A model generated the notes under the pieces. It worked only from the letters and a program-made list of their open reading frames with translations, did not search any database and was not told the origin of the DNA. The position numbers and the translations under genes were made by a program. This document shows positions 1 to 6,559 of a stretch of DNA of 15,443 nt, piece after piece. Origin of the DNA: Baffinella frigidus (Eukaryota; Cryptophyceae; Cryptomonadales; Baffinellaceae). Location of the stretch: NCBI GenBank assembly GCA_026770585.1, contig MU646923.1, forward strand, positions 262,894-278,336, written 5' to 3'. Each line of letters opens with the position of its first letter. Position 1 is the stretch's first letter.

Positions 1-58
1 GGGGTTTGGGGTTTGGGGTTTGGGGTTTGGGGTTTGGGGTTTGGGGTTTGGGGTTTGG
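1..58 (+). repeat. (GGGGTTT)n heptamer array
   Basis: Eight nearly perfect GGGGTTT units at the window edge. It is a variant of the TTTAGGG telomere heptamer, but lies inside the intron after exon 18 and not at a chromosome end, since exon 18 and the rest of the gene flank it. A further array of the same unit is at 262-322. Confidence 0.85.
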
Positions 59-65
59 GGATAGT

Positions 66-135
66 CGACGCCTCCCACGGAGACGCGGTTGAATGACACA
101 ATCCCGTCGAAACCGTGCCCGAAGATCGTCAGCAT
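66..135 (-). pseudogene. Downstream copy of exon 18, 3' part
   Basis: It reads LTIFGHGFDGIVSFN then RVSVGGVDYP. Exon 18 has GA|GTAAAC here, and this copy has GACTAT, so the donor is lost. It starts without an acceptor inside heptamer-rich sequence. It could be a read-through alternative end, but the frame then enters (TTTGGGG)n. Confidence 0.6.
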
Positions 136-137
136 TC

Positions 138-360
138 AGGGTTTGGGATTGGGGGTTTGGGGTAGGGGGTTCAGGGTTCAAAGGTATGGGGTTCAGGGTC
201 CTGGGTTCAGGGTTTTAGGGTTTGGGGTTTAGGGTTTAGGGTTCAGGGTTCAGGGTTTTAGGGTTTGGGGTTTGGGGTTTGGGGTTTGGGGTTTGGGGTT
301 TGGAGTTTGGGGTTTGGGGTTTCAGGTTTCCGGTATATGATTTGAGGTACAGGGGTGTAG
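138..360 (+). repeat. Degenerate TTTAGGG/TTTGGGG heptamers in intron
   Basis: Mixed units GGGTTTA, GGGTTTG and GGGTTCA fill most of the space between the 66-135 exon copy and exon 18, with the clean GGGGTTT run at 262-322. The mixture of units indicates old arrays decaying by point change. Confidence 0.8.
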
Positions 361-381
361 GGTTCAGGGTTCAGCGTTTAC

Positions 382-479
382 TCGACGCCGCCGACGAAGA
401 CGCGGTTGTACGAGACGATCCCGTCGAATCCGTGCCCGAAGATGGTGAGTTCTTCGTTGCCTGACGTCGCGATCCGTTC
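382..479 (-). CDS. Exon 18: TIG-like segment (LTIFGHGFDG...VGGVE)
   Basis: Acceptor TGGTGCAG, then [32 protein letters not shown], ending GA|GTAAAC in phase 2. It is 98 bases. The order L-T-I-x-G-x-G-F-D, then N-x-V-x-V-G-G-V matches the first strands of IPT/TIG (immunoglobulin-like) domains found in surface receptors; the rest of that domain would lie beyond the left end of the window. The phase 0 start fits exon 17. It is the best preserved of five copies. Confidence 0.72.
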
Positions 480-610
480 CTGCACCAAGAGCACGCGGTC
501 AGACTGTACCAGTCCATGCTTAGTGCCAGTGAGGGGTACTGACTACTACGGCCTGGCAAGGTATCGCGCTGTGAGCGATGGGGAGTCACGCGTTTGGTAT
601 GACACGATGC

Positions 611-632
611 TTAGTTAGTTAGTAAGTAAGTA

Positions 633-668
<36 letters not shown>

Positions 669-751
669 GGTTGGTTGGTTGGTTGGTTGGTTGGTTGGTT
701 GGTTGGTTGGTTGGTTGGTTGGTTGGTTGGTTGGTTGGTTGGTTGGTTGGT
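611..751 (+). repeat. (TTAG)n then (TTGG)n tetramer arrays
   Basis: TTAGTTAG units with some TAAG run from about 611 to 666, then switch sharply to pure TTGG units to 751. The TTGG end meets a broken exon 18 copy at the residue D in GHGFD. This gives spurious long PTNQ and WLVG ORFs on either strand. Confidence 0.9.
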
Positions 752-1262
752 CAAAGCCGTGCCCGTAGATGGTCAGCTCCTCGTTGCCTGACGTCGCGAT
801 CCGTTCCTGCACGTGCACGCAGTCAGACGACCCCGTCGTGCACCCGGGTAGAGGAAAGGTCTCGCCTTTGGAGTGGGCAGCAGTCACGCGTTTTGGATTG
901 GACTAGAGTCTCGCGGTTAGGTGCAATCTTCGAAGCTGTATCCATAAATGGTCAGCTCTTCGTTGCCTGACGTCGCAATCCGCTCCTGCAAAGTCATGCG
1001 GTTGGAAGTCATGCGGTTAGAGGCAGGGTCTCGCGTTTGGATTAGACTCTCTGTTCAAGTCATGCACGACTTCATGCGTGCATGACTCCTGCAGGACCAA
1101 GAGCACGCATTCTGGTCAAACGGTTTCGCGTTTGGAGTCTCGCGTTTCACGGTCTCGTTTTTTCACAGTCCGGTTGACCCCAAAAAGAGTTGAGTGATAC
1201 ACGCGTTTGGAGTAACCAGGACCCGTGACGGTTAGCACCGCGTGGCCTGACGTCGCGATGCA
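751..1262 (-). pseudogene. Three upstream copies of exon 18, 5' part
   Basis: At 751-806 a copy with intact CGTGCAG acceptor reads [19 protein letters not shown] and then runs straight into (CCAA)n. At about 921-985 a copy after TTTGCAG reads [19 protein letters not shown]. At about 1210-1262 a more diverged one reads IATSGHAVLTVTGPGYS. Selection may have kept L-T-I/V-x-G-x-G-Y/F, as expected if these once were, or still are, alternative exons. Confidence 0.64.
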
Positions 1263-1389
1263 TCATGCACGCGGTCAGAGGGTCTCGCGATTGGATTCTC
1301 GCGTCTGGAGTGGACACCAGTTGGGGTTTAGAAGGGTTGAGGGTTGAGGAGTGGTGGGAGGGTGGACGCTGAAAACGCAGCGGGCTGAC

Positions 1390-1600
1390 TTTCATAAGGC
1401 AGCTGAACAACCAGTCGTTCCCGGAGAGGATCTAATAGGGAAACGGTTTTAATTTTAAACCATTGGATTCAATGTATATTACTACAGGAATGGTTTACTA
1501 TTACTAGTAAAACTAATTATATGCAGTAAATTTCATGGCCATAAAGTTTTGAATTAAAACCGTTTTCCTATGGGACCCGGCAGCAGTTGTCCATTTCAAT
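1390..1600 (-). pseudogene. Third copy of exon 17 split by an intron-like insertion
   Basis: The copy reads DNCCR up to 1577, then after a 145-base insertion (1432-1576) continues as ILSGNDWLFSCLMKVSP. Length and frame match RILSGNYGLLIYVMKVSP exactly. The insertion starts GTCCCATAGG and ends CCCTATTAG on the minus strand. The 5' part of the copy is missing, and its donor has changed from GTGCG to CTGCG, so the copy itself may no longer be used. Confidence 0.65.
1432..1576 (-). mobile_element. Fold-back element acting as an intron (introner candidate)
   Basis: A 145-base insertion with terminal inverted repeats: the CATAGGAAAACGGTTTTAATT end pairs with AATAGGGAAACGGTTTTAATT at the other end. 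Compared with exon 17 it sits precisely between the CGG and ATC codons. On the gene strand it begins GT and ends AG. The interior is AT-rich, unlike the flanks. No coding capacity. The family and its target duplication cannot be judged from one clear copy. Confidence 0.66.
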
Positions 1601-1601
1601 A

Positions 1602-1673
1602 CGCTCCACCCACAGGGAATTGGAGCCGTTACCGTAATTTTCAAAGGAAACGCTCCAATTCCCTATGGGAGCG
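1602..1673. mobile_element. Short fold-back element, AATTGGAGC family
   Basis: CAGGGAATTGGAGCCGTT at the left end pairs with AAACGCTCCAATTCCCTATG at the right, flanked by a further pairing CGCTCC/GGGAGCG. It shares the CATAGGGAA end motif with the neighbouring 1432-1576 element. A related one is at about 3546-3604 (GGGAAATTGGAGCC ... GGCTCCAATT), next to a copy of exon 15. Confidence 0.6.
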
Positions 1674-1677
1674 AGTT

Positions 1678-1730
1678 TTTAAATTCAACGTCCAGATGTG
1701 TTTCAAGTATTTAAATTCAACGTCCAGATG
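1678..1730. repeat. Direct repeat of 18-21 bases
   Basis: TTTAAATTCAACGTCCAGATG occurs twice, about 32 bases apart, just downstream of an exon 17 copy. No function is suggested. Confidence 0.8.
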
Positions 1731-1740
1731 AGGTGACGCA

Positions 1741-2176
1741 CCGGGCTGACTTTCATGACGTAGATCAGCAGGGCCGTAGTTCCCCGAGAGGATCCAGCAG
1801 CACGTGTCCTTCTCCCTTTCGGATTCAATGCTTCGGGCTTCGGGTCTTGGGTCCCAGGTTTCGGGTTGAGGGAGGGTGGAACACCCTAAACCCCCAACCA
1901 CAAACCCCTACACTGCACCCCCTCAACCCGACGCCCTGAACCCTGGGGTGATGACGCACCGGGCTGACTTTCATGACGTAGATCAGCAGGCCGTAGTTCC
2001 CCGAGAGGATCCGGCAGCACGTGTCCTTTTCGCCCGCGTACCCTGCACAGCATGACGAGCACACCTGGTGCAGAGTTTGGGGTCTGGGGTTTAGGGATCG
2101 GGGTTGGGTTGTAGGACTGAATGCGGCAGTACGTGTCCTTCTTCCTCGCGTACCCCGCACAGCATGCCGAACACAC
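1741..2176 (-). pseudogene. Two copies flanking exon 17
   Basis: Upstream at about 2119-2176 a 5' copy reads VCSACCAGYARKKDTYC and then breaks into heptamer repeats. Downstream at about 1741-1815 a copy runs from E-K-D-T-C-C to the GTGCGT donor, but one extra G in GGGCC shifts the frame after SGNYG. Exon 17 lies between them. Confidence 0.65.
1960..2064 (-). CDS. Exon 17: CSSCCAGYAGEKDTCC segment
   Basis: Acceptor TGCACCAG, then VCSSCCAGYAGEKDTCC and RILSGNYGLLIYVMKVSP, ending CCG|GTGCGT. It is 105 bases, 35 codons, phase 0 at both ends. Five cysteines in the first half follow the cysteines of exons 15 and 16, completing a Cys-rich insert of roughly 65 residues. The second half is hydrophobic (GLLIYVMKV) and likely a buried beta strand rather than a membrane segment, being too short for one. 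Confidence 0.74.
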
Positions 2177-2508
2177 CTTTGGGGTTCAGGTTCAGGGTTT
2201 GGGGTTTAGGGGTTGGGGTGTATTTCGAGCAAACGTTCCCCGCGTCACCAAACCTATCAAATTCCAGACGCGTGTTTTTCAAGCAGTTCACAAAACAGCG
2301 GGTTTCACATCTTTTGACCACGAAAACAATAAAACAATGACAAAATTTGACATATTAGTACCAACATCGTTAACTTTCGGCATTGTTTCATTATTTTATG
2401 TGGCCCAACTGCTGCGAAAATCGCTCTACCGTTTCACAACCGAACAGTACGCAACGGCTCCAACGCCCAAGGTAATCCGTGCATTCCAAGTGGTGGCGGT
2501 CGACTTTT

Positions 2509-2605
2509 CGACTATTCTCGAGTTGAAATGCTGGGTTCGTGGTACAAACCTGTCAACTTTGGGGTGAAAACAGGCCTGGTCTCAACAAATTGGTGAAGAG
2601 AGAGC
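2509..2605 (+). repeat. Dispersed ~100-bp repeat, copy 1
   Basis: One of five copies in the window of a unit beginning CTATTCTCAAGTTGA, with CTGGGTTCGnGGTACAAAC, GTCAACTTTGGnGCGAAAA and ending near ACCAAATTGGTGA. This copy lies just outside the exon 16 donor. GTTGA...GGGTT and AAACC..GTCAAC can pair as a hairpin. Confidence 0.7.
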
Positions 2606-2609
2606 ACAC

Positions 2610-2665
2610 CTCCTCGGTTCCACCGAAAGGAATATCGCACGCGTAGATGCCGCACACCGCGCACC
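2610..2665 (-). CDS. Exon 16: CAVCGIYACDIPFGG
   Basis: Acceptor TGGGCAG. Two bases complete Gly, then CAVCGIYACDIPFGGTEE, ending GAG|GTGTGC in phase 0. It is 56 bases. Three cysteines (C-x-x-C-x-x-x-x-C) link the clusters of exons 15 and 17. The acceptor abuts one arm of an inverted-repeat element (2668-2822). No second copy of this exon was seen. Confidence 0.66.
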
Positions 2666-2667
2666 CT

Positions 2668-2822
2668 GCCCAGCGCCCCCCAACGCTTTACAAAGTTGTT
2701 TGCTTTACAAAGTTTTGTCCAGAGCAAACATCTTTATCAAGCTTCGGGGCGCTCCGGGCAGCCTGCCCGGTGTGCTCGGACTGTTGAAAACAGCTGTGTA
2801 AAGCGTTGGGGCGCTCTGGGCT
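2668..2822. mobile_element. Inverted-repeat element at the exon 16 acceptor
   Basis: GCCCAGCGCCCCCCAACGCT on the left pairs with AGCGTTGGGGCGCTCTGGGC on the right, continuing with TTTACA/TGTAAA. Arms of about 25 bases enclose about 100 bases that include further GGGCAGCCTGCCC palindrome. On the gene strand the element ends with GGGC, immediately followed by the AG acceptor of exon 16. Confidence 0.68.
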
Positions 2823-2884
2823 GGGCCATGTTTGGTCAAGGGCGAGTCCATCCCATCGCACTTCGTCGCTGCACATCGGTTCGT

Positions 2885-2957
2885 ACTCTGCCTCAAGTGG
2901 ATGCTCTGCCTAAAGTTGATGCTCTGCCTAAAGTTGATGCTCTGCCTAAAGTTGATG
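2885..2957 (+). repeat. 18-bp tandem repeat, four units
   Basis: Units of CTCTGCCTAAAGTTGATG; the first is slightly changed (CCTCAAGTGGATG). It lies in the intron between exons 15 and 16, next to dispersed repeat copy 2. Confidence 0.88.
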
Positions 2958-2987
2958 CAAACCCCATTAGCCGCGTGGGAATCGTCG

Positions 2988-3100
2988 TATGACTACTCTC
3001 AAGTGTTGACATGCTGGGTCCTTGGTACAACTCCGTCAACTTTGGGGCGAAAAGAGGCCCGGACTCCGCAAGGCCAAATAGACCGAGACAGCGCTAGAAA
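2988..3100 (+). repeat. Dispersed ~100-bp repeat, copy 2
   Basis: It begins GACTACTCTCAAGTGTTGACA and continues through GGTACAACTCCGTCAACTTTGG to AAATAGACCGAGACAGCGC. It sits about 30 bases past the exon 15 donor, similar in placing to copy 1. Confidence 0.7.
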
Positions 3101-3132
3101 TCGGATATTTTCTCGAGGAAACAAGGGTTGAC

Positions 3133-3288
3133 CGGAACACGGGTTTAAGAGCGGCTCTCCGGTGCCGCACGTGCGGCAGCAGTCGCAGTCCAGGCCCAAG
3201 TACTGCGCCCCCCCCACCCCCTTGGCCGCGCGGGACTCATCGTCGATCACTGTCCGCGCGCTCGTGGGGGGCACGTTCCGCAAGTCGC
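3133..3288 (-). CDS. Exon 15: DLRNVPPTSARTVIDDES plus Cys cluster
   Basis: Acceptor AATCAG. Two bases complete Gly, then DLRNVPPTSARTVIDDES, RAAKGVGGAQYLGLDCDCC and RTCGTGEPLLNPCS follow, ending CCG|GTCAAC in phase 1. It is 156 bases. The first part closes the second module (K-A-S-G-D-L-R-N). The second part opens a Cys-rich insert with five cysteines in the C-x-C-C-x-x-C pattern and beyond. The donor choice is supported because phase 1 matches the GG TGC start of exon 16. Confidence 0.72.
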
Positions 3289-3394
3289 CTGATTCGGTGC
3301 AGGGTACACCGAGTGTTAATTTGCCTTTTTTGTTAGTTGCCCATTACGTGTTTATTTAAATGCTTATTCAATTAATTTATATTTTTGTGTAGGG

Positions 3395-3674
3395 TTGCTG
3401 CGCGCCGCCGACCCCCTTGGCCGCGCAGGACTCGTCGTCGATCACTGTTCTCGCACTCGTGGGGGGGACGTTCCGCAAGTCCCCTACGAACAAAGGCAGT
3501 GCGAGTGTTAATTTGAATGTTCATGCCATTAAATATCTTAATTTCCCAAGGGAAATTGGAGCCTTTGCGTCAGAAAATAGGCTAACGGCTCCAATTCACA
3601 TAGCCGCGCGACCCCCTTGGCCGCGCGGGACTCGTCGTCGATCACTGTCCGCGCGCTTGTCGGCGGCACGTCCC
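3395..3674 (-). pseudogene. Two upstream copies of exon 15 first half
   Basis: The copy at 3395-3483 starts after TCGTAG and reads DLRNVPPTSARTVIDDES, CAAKGVGGAQ, then leaves homology. The copy at about 3604-3674 starts after GAATAG and reads DVPPTSARTVIDDES, an exact loss of nine bases (L-R-N) that keeps the frame. Both lack the cysteine half and its donor, though both have open frames to that point. Confidence 0.65.
3546..3604. mobile_element. Second short fold-back element of AATTGGAGC family
   Basis: Inverted arms GGGAAATTGGAGCC and GGCTCCAATTCACATAG enclose about 25 bases. It abuts the 3' end of the exon 15 copy at 3604-3674. Its arms match those of the element at 1602-1673, so this is a small dispersed family. 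Confidence 0.58.
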
Positions 3675-3841
3675 CTATTCGGGACCCAGACGGAACGCGT
3701 GTTAATTTCGAAATTTAAATGCTCGTTGAATTCAATTTATTCATTTAGGCTTCGCAGAAGTCACGCTCTGAATCAAAATGTTTCGCGGACGCGTCACTCT
3801 GCACCAGGGCTGTTTCCTAGCTCTGCCTCACTCGGTTGAGC

Positions 3842-3945
3842 GAATATTCTCAAGTTGCTGCACACAACCGCCAACGTTTGCGCGGACGAGAGCCCGGACC
3901 CACCAAATTGGTGAGCCCCAAGAGACTGCGACAGAGCTAGGACCA
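3842..3945 (+). repeat. Dispersed ~100-bp repeat, diverged copy 3
   Basis: The start (ATATTCTCAAGTTGCTG) and the end (ACCAAATTGGTGAGCCCCAAGAGACTGCGACAG region) are kept, while the centre has diverged. Orientation is the same as in all other copies. Confidence 0.5.
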
Positions 3946-4049
3946 CCTCTCCCACTCGAGGCTGACCGTGGCCGCGGTATAAAATCTGCAAGCGGCTGTG
4001 TAACACATCTTGTACAAGAGGGTTTGTACGGGTGTTGGATTTCGCGGAC

Positions 4050-4140
4050 CTGACGCCTTGATGGCGACGCGAAAGTTGCCGCCCGAAAGTGGAGGCGGGC
4101 CCTTCGGCTCCGCGGGGTCTACCGCTGTCACGCGGACCAC
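4050..4140 (-). CDS. Exon 14: second module closing strands (VVRVTAVD, FRVAIKAS)
   Basis: Acceptor ACATCCAG, then VVRVTAVDPAEPKGPPP and LSGGNFRVAIKAS, ending TCAG|GTCCGC in phase 1. It is 91 bases. VVRVTAVD is the counterpart of ELRITVLN and ALVITVLD. The following F-R-V-A-I-K-A-S-G continues with DLRN of exon 15, matching the F-V-T-T-R-K-E-A-G-L-R-N series in exon 9. Confidence 0.74.
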
Positions 4141-4164
4141 CTGGATGTGTACCGAGGGGCATCA

Positions 4165-4231
4165 CGAAATCGGGCGTTCGTGGTACCGGGGAATTCTCTG
4201 AATAGTCCTCTACCGCTGTGAGGCGCACGAT
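4165..4231 (-). pseudogene. Upstream copy of the exon 14 start
   Basis: After an ACCAG acceptor this copy reads IVRLTAVEDYSENSPVP. The first eight residues match exon 14 and then diverge into the 75-base tandem unit. No donor in phase was identified. Confidence 0.5.
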
Positions 4232-4387
4232 CTGGTTTCGTACCCGGGGGGGGTCACGAAACCGGGCGTTTTTGGCACCGGGGAATCCTCTGAATAGTCT
4301 GATAGCCCACAGTGATGGAGCTAGCTGGAGTCTCCAGCTAAGCGATGCACATTAACAGTAATAGTCCCCCATCCATTCGCGAAGGGG

Positions 4388-4740
4388 ACGTTTTGTACCA
4401 TATTACAAAACATGGATACATCTAGTTATATACCTACTTGAGGCTAGAAATAAGACTATTTAAAAAGTTTTAGCTTTGCCAGTCCTTGACAGGTGGGCCG
4501 CTGTGTAGTGATTTTCATACACATATCGCGTGTGGTCACGTTCCTCCCGTATAAATGGGAACAACGTGACCAAGCCTGTCCGTGACTGGTACTAAATTTA
4601 ACAACCCCACCTTTAAAATACTCCCTCTTCCAGCCTCGAGTGGACAGTCTGGTCATTTAACAAAAAGACAGGAAAGAAATGAACATTACATCTATAGAAT
4701 ATACAACTAGATGTATAGCCTTTTCTGGTACAAAACGGTT
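4388..4740. mobile_element. Fold-back element of about 350 bp, with nested hairpin
   Basis: ACGTTTTGTACCA and ATACATCTAGTTATATA at the left pair with TATACAACTAGATGTATA and TGGTACAAAACGG at the right. Inside, CCAGTCCTTGACAGG (4478 area) pairs imperfectly with CCTGTCCGTGACTGG (4577 area), and GGTCACGTTCCTCCC (4534-4548) pairs with GGGAACAACGTGACC (4557-4571). No ORF of note, so a non-autonomous, MITE-like element is the best description. Confidence 0.62.
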
Positions 4741-4830
4741 CCGCCGCAAAGGATTGGTCAAGGAAGTAAACTGACCCAGCGAAGGAGTGGGAAAAGTAAG
4801 AAAATAAGTGGGGAATGCAAGTGAACTGAC

Positions 4831-4893
4831 CAGGCGCTTGTCGTCATCCTCCCACGTACCCTCGTAGTCAAGTCCCAGCGGGTGCGGATCCCC
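4831..4893 (-). CDS. Exon 13: second module LGLDYEGTWED
   Basis: Acceptor GCGAACAG, then GDPHPLGLDYEGTWEDDDK and RL, ending CTG|GTCAGT. It is 63 bases, 21 codons, phase 0 at both ends. L-G-x-D-Y-E-G-T-W is the family motif between the helix and the closing strand. It is one of the few exons for which no local duplicate is visible; the ribosomal frame and phases fit both neighbours. Confidence 0.74.
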
Positions 4894-5261
4894 CTGTTCG
4901 CACCACCCATGATCAGTTTCCTGAGCACACTCGAGCTTCTTGAGCACACACGAAATGCGTAGAAGGACACACGAAGCGCGTAGAAGGACGCACATCAGTT
5001 GCCTGATGACACATCAGCTGCAAGAGCGCACACGAAAGGAGTAGGGAAAGACGGACGTGACTGTGTCCGTGACCGGCCGAATCCGAGTGTCCTTTTACAA
5101 TCTACTGGCCGGATGAGAGCGGTTTTCCGATCTGATGGCCTCCTAACAACCAAACCAGTGCAAGCGTTGACGCTGTGGTACCAGAATTGCAAACTTGATA
5201 CCTTATCTATGTTTTTGGTGAGGCCGTGAGGGCAGAAAAGCCCTGAGTGAAAACGATGGGA

Positions 5262-5312
5262 TTGCCCGCAAGTCGGACGAAAAACCGAGGAGGTTGTCCC
5301 CTCGGTTGGGTA
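5262..5312 (-). pseudogene. Copy of the exon 12 3' end
   Basis: It reads DNLLGFSSDLR as in exon 12, but the donor is GCAATC instead of GTAATT, and the 5' half is replaced by unrelated sequence. A GC donor is possible, but the missing acceptor makes this a relic. Confidence 0.6.
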
Positions 5313-5386
5313 AGGGTCTACCCTACTAGACCCTAACTAGGTCTACTAGGGTTCAGAGTTTGGGGTTCAGGGTATGTTGGAATTAC

Positions 5387-5457
5387 CCGCAAGTCGGACG
5401 AGAAGCCGAGGAGGTTGTCGAGCTGTGCCTTTGTCACCCCCGTTTGCGGCAGCCCCC
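5387..5457 (-). CDS. Exon 12: second module helix (VTKAQLDNLLGFS)
   Basis: Acceptor CTAACAG, then GLPQTGVTKAQLDNLLGFS and SDLR, ending CGG|GTAATT in phase 0. It is 71 bases and needs an upstream exon ending in phase 1. The peptide aligns with NLPETNMTKALIDSLLVFS of exon 8, and the join to exon 13 continues into LGLDYEGTW, matching LGTNYEGIW. Confidence 0.72.
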
Positions 5458-5461
5458 CTGT

Positions 5462-6335
5462 TAGGGTCTAGGGTTTAGCGTGGAGGGTTTAGGGTGTTTT
5501 AGAGTTGAGGGTTTTGGGTTTTGGGTTTTGAGTTTTGGGTTTTGGGTTTAGTGTTTAGTGTTTAGTGTGTAGTGTTTAGTGTTTAGTGTTTAGTGTTTAG
5601 TGTTCGGTGTTTGGTGTTGAGTGTTTAGTGTTTAGTGTTCAGGTTTTAGCGTTTAGTGTTCAGTGCTTAGTGTGTAGTGTTTAGTGTTTAGTGTTTAGTG
5701 TTCAGTGTTTAGTGTGAGTGTGTAGTGTTCAGTCAACCGTCGTACGGGGGGGGGGGGCTCATAACCTCGATTTGTCGTCTCTGAAAACTGAATCGAGAAC
5801 GCGGCCTGCAGGCAGCGACGTTTGCATCAGCAAATCCTTCGATTTCAGGGTGCTTTATCATACGGATTTGACTGTGGCAGGTCCTAGGGCACTTCGGACC
5901 CCGAATCATCCTCATCTGGTTGATGCAAAAAGCTAGTGCCAGCGAGGTACTTACGACCTACGGATTGCCTACGGTAGGAGCCCCCCTCCTACGACTTTTA
6001 AGGTCCGCTGGCGTTAGCTTTTTGCATGATGATGCACGATCAATGCCATCTCGAGCCGTTTCGGAGAAACGGTTCGGGGCCGTCTAACCCCCACGTGGGT
6101 CCCCATGACCCAAGAGGGCCTTGGGTCATTAGGAAACGTTTCGATTTCAGGCTCCTTTCACTCTGACAGGTCCTAGTGCACGCCAGACTAGATATACACA
6201 AGGTCGAGTTTGGATCGCATAATGTCTGCACCAGATGAGGCTGGATGGGGCTATACCCTAAACCCGCTAAACCCGCTAAACCCTAACCTCTGAACCCTGA
6301 ACCCTGAACCCGCTTAACCCTTGCCCCCCACCCCG
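5462..6335. other. Large intron region; expected small exon not found
   Basis: By phase and homology an exon of about 43 bases encoding D-T-I-T-V-x-F-S-x-x-T-N should lie here on the minus strand. I found no convincing candidate. The region holds TTTAGTG heptamers (5510-5730), a ten-G run (5746-5757 area), and a short duplicated segment containing CGATTTCAGG...GGTCCTAG at about 5845-5890 and 6140-6175. A hairpin with CCGTTTCnGAGAAACGG lies at 6057-6073. CCCTAAAC-type repeats fill 6255-6305. Confidence 0.5.
5510..5732 (+). repeat. (TTTAGTG)n variant heptamer array
   Basis: Over 20 heptamers, mostly GTTTAGT with some GTTCAGT and GTGTAGT, follow a short (TTTTGGG) stretch. It is the largest array of a variant in which GGG has become GTG. 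It lies in the large intron between exons 11 and 12. Confidence 0.85.
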
Positions 6336-6375
6336 CTTACCCCCACGTTGTACACGTCAGAGTCGCACTCGGGTT
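6336..6375 (-). pseudogene. 3' fragment of exon 11
   Basis: The sequence reads CDSDVYNVG followed by the same GTAAG donor as exon 11. Upstream homology stops after about 25 bases, next to a copy of the dispersed 100-bp repeat. Confidence 0.55.
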
Positions 6376-6379
6376 GACC

Positions 6380-6490
6380 CGGCTATTCTCAAGTCGACAC
6401 GCTGGTTTTGCGGTACAAATCCGTCATTTTTGGAGCGAAAAAGAGCCCTCGCTCTCACCAAATACGTGAACGCAAATAGACTGAGAGAGA
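6380..6490 (+). repeat. Dispersed ~100-bp repeat, copy 4
   Basis: It begins GGCTATTCTCAAGTCGACACG, continues GCGGTACAAATCCGTCA and ends with CTCACCAAATACGTGAACG, AAATAGACTGAGAGAG. It lies between exon 11 and its 3' fragment at 6336-6375. Confidence 0.72.
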
Positions 6491-6501
6491 TGTATGCTTA
6501 C

Positions 6502-6553
6502 CCCCACGTTGTACACGTCCGAGCGTGCCTCCGGCGATGAGGCGCGGAAGTAC
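6502..6553 (-). CDS. Exon 11: YFRASSPEARSDVYNVG
   Basis: Acceptor ACCGCAG, first base completing Arg, then YFRASSPEARSDVYNVG and a strong GTAAGC donor in phase 0. It is 52 bases. The S-D-V-Y-N-V-G end corresponds to D-S-V-F-G-N-G of exon 7, so the next exon should begin with the D-T-I-T-V-x-F-S strand. That exon was not found. Confidence 0.72.
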
Positions 6554-6559
6554 CTGCGG

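Larger units (their letters stand above)
4165..4830. other. Intron 13 region: duplicated unit and nested inverted repeats
   Basis: From 4165 to about 4310 a unit of about 75 bases containing TTCAGAGnATTCCCCGGT and ACGCCCG is repeated twice; part of it carries a copy of the exon 14 start. From 4388 to 4740 lies a fold-back element, described separately. The remaining 4741-4830 bases show nothing recognisable. Confidence 0.5.

Noticed and set aside
1-58. True chromosome end (telomere) at the left edge
   Set aside because: The units are TTTGGGG variants, similar arrays occur throughout the introns, and exon copies of the same gene lie on the adjacent side; the array is interstitial, with coding frame open towards the left edge.
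671-970. Plus-strand ORF with WLVG repeats and minus-strand ORF with PTNQ repeats
   Set aside because: Both are translations of the TTGG/CCAA tetramer array and run through an exon 18 copy in the wrong frame or strand.
1432-1576. Ordinary intron of ancient origin lost from the other copies
   Set aside because: Possible in principle, but inverted ends and the AT-rich interior fit insertion better; kept as introner candidate with the alternative noted.
2540-2560. tRNA-derived SINE (B-box-like GGTTCGTGGTACAAACC)
   Set aside because: It resembles a T-arm only; no A box at the proper distance or acceptor stem was found, so I describe it as a hairpin in a dispersed repeat.
2121-2567. 148-residue plus-strand ORF with a hydrophobic stretch
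   Set aside because: It begins antisense to a copy of exon 17, crosses heptamers and ends in the dispersed repeat; no domain seen. The AT-rich 2330-2400 part is likely plain intron.
3417-3839. 140-residue plus-strand ORF with repeated SSSITV...LVGGTFRKSP
   Set aside because: The repeats are antisense of the duplicated exon 15 copies, whose minus-strand reading continues the module of exon 14 in phase.
6040-6073. Candidate missing exon reading NRFSETAR on the minus strand
   Set aside because: It has a weak likeness to RFSEDTN, but it lies in a CCGTTTCGGAGAAACGG palindrome, lacks a donor in the needed phase and leaves out the D-T-I-T-V part.
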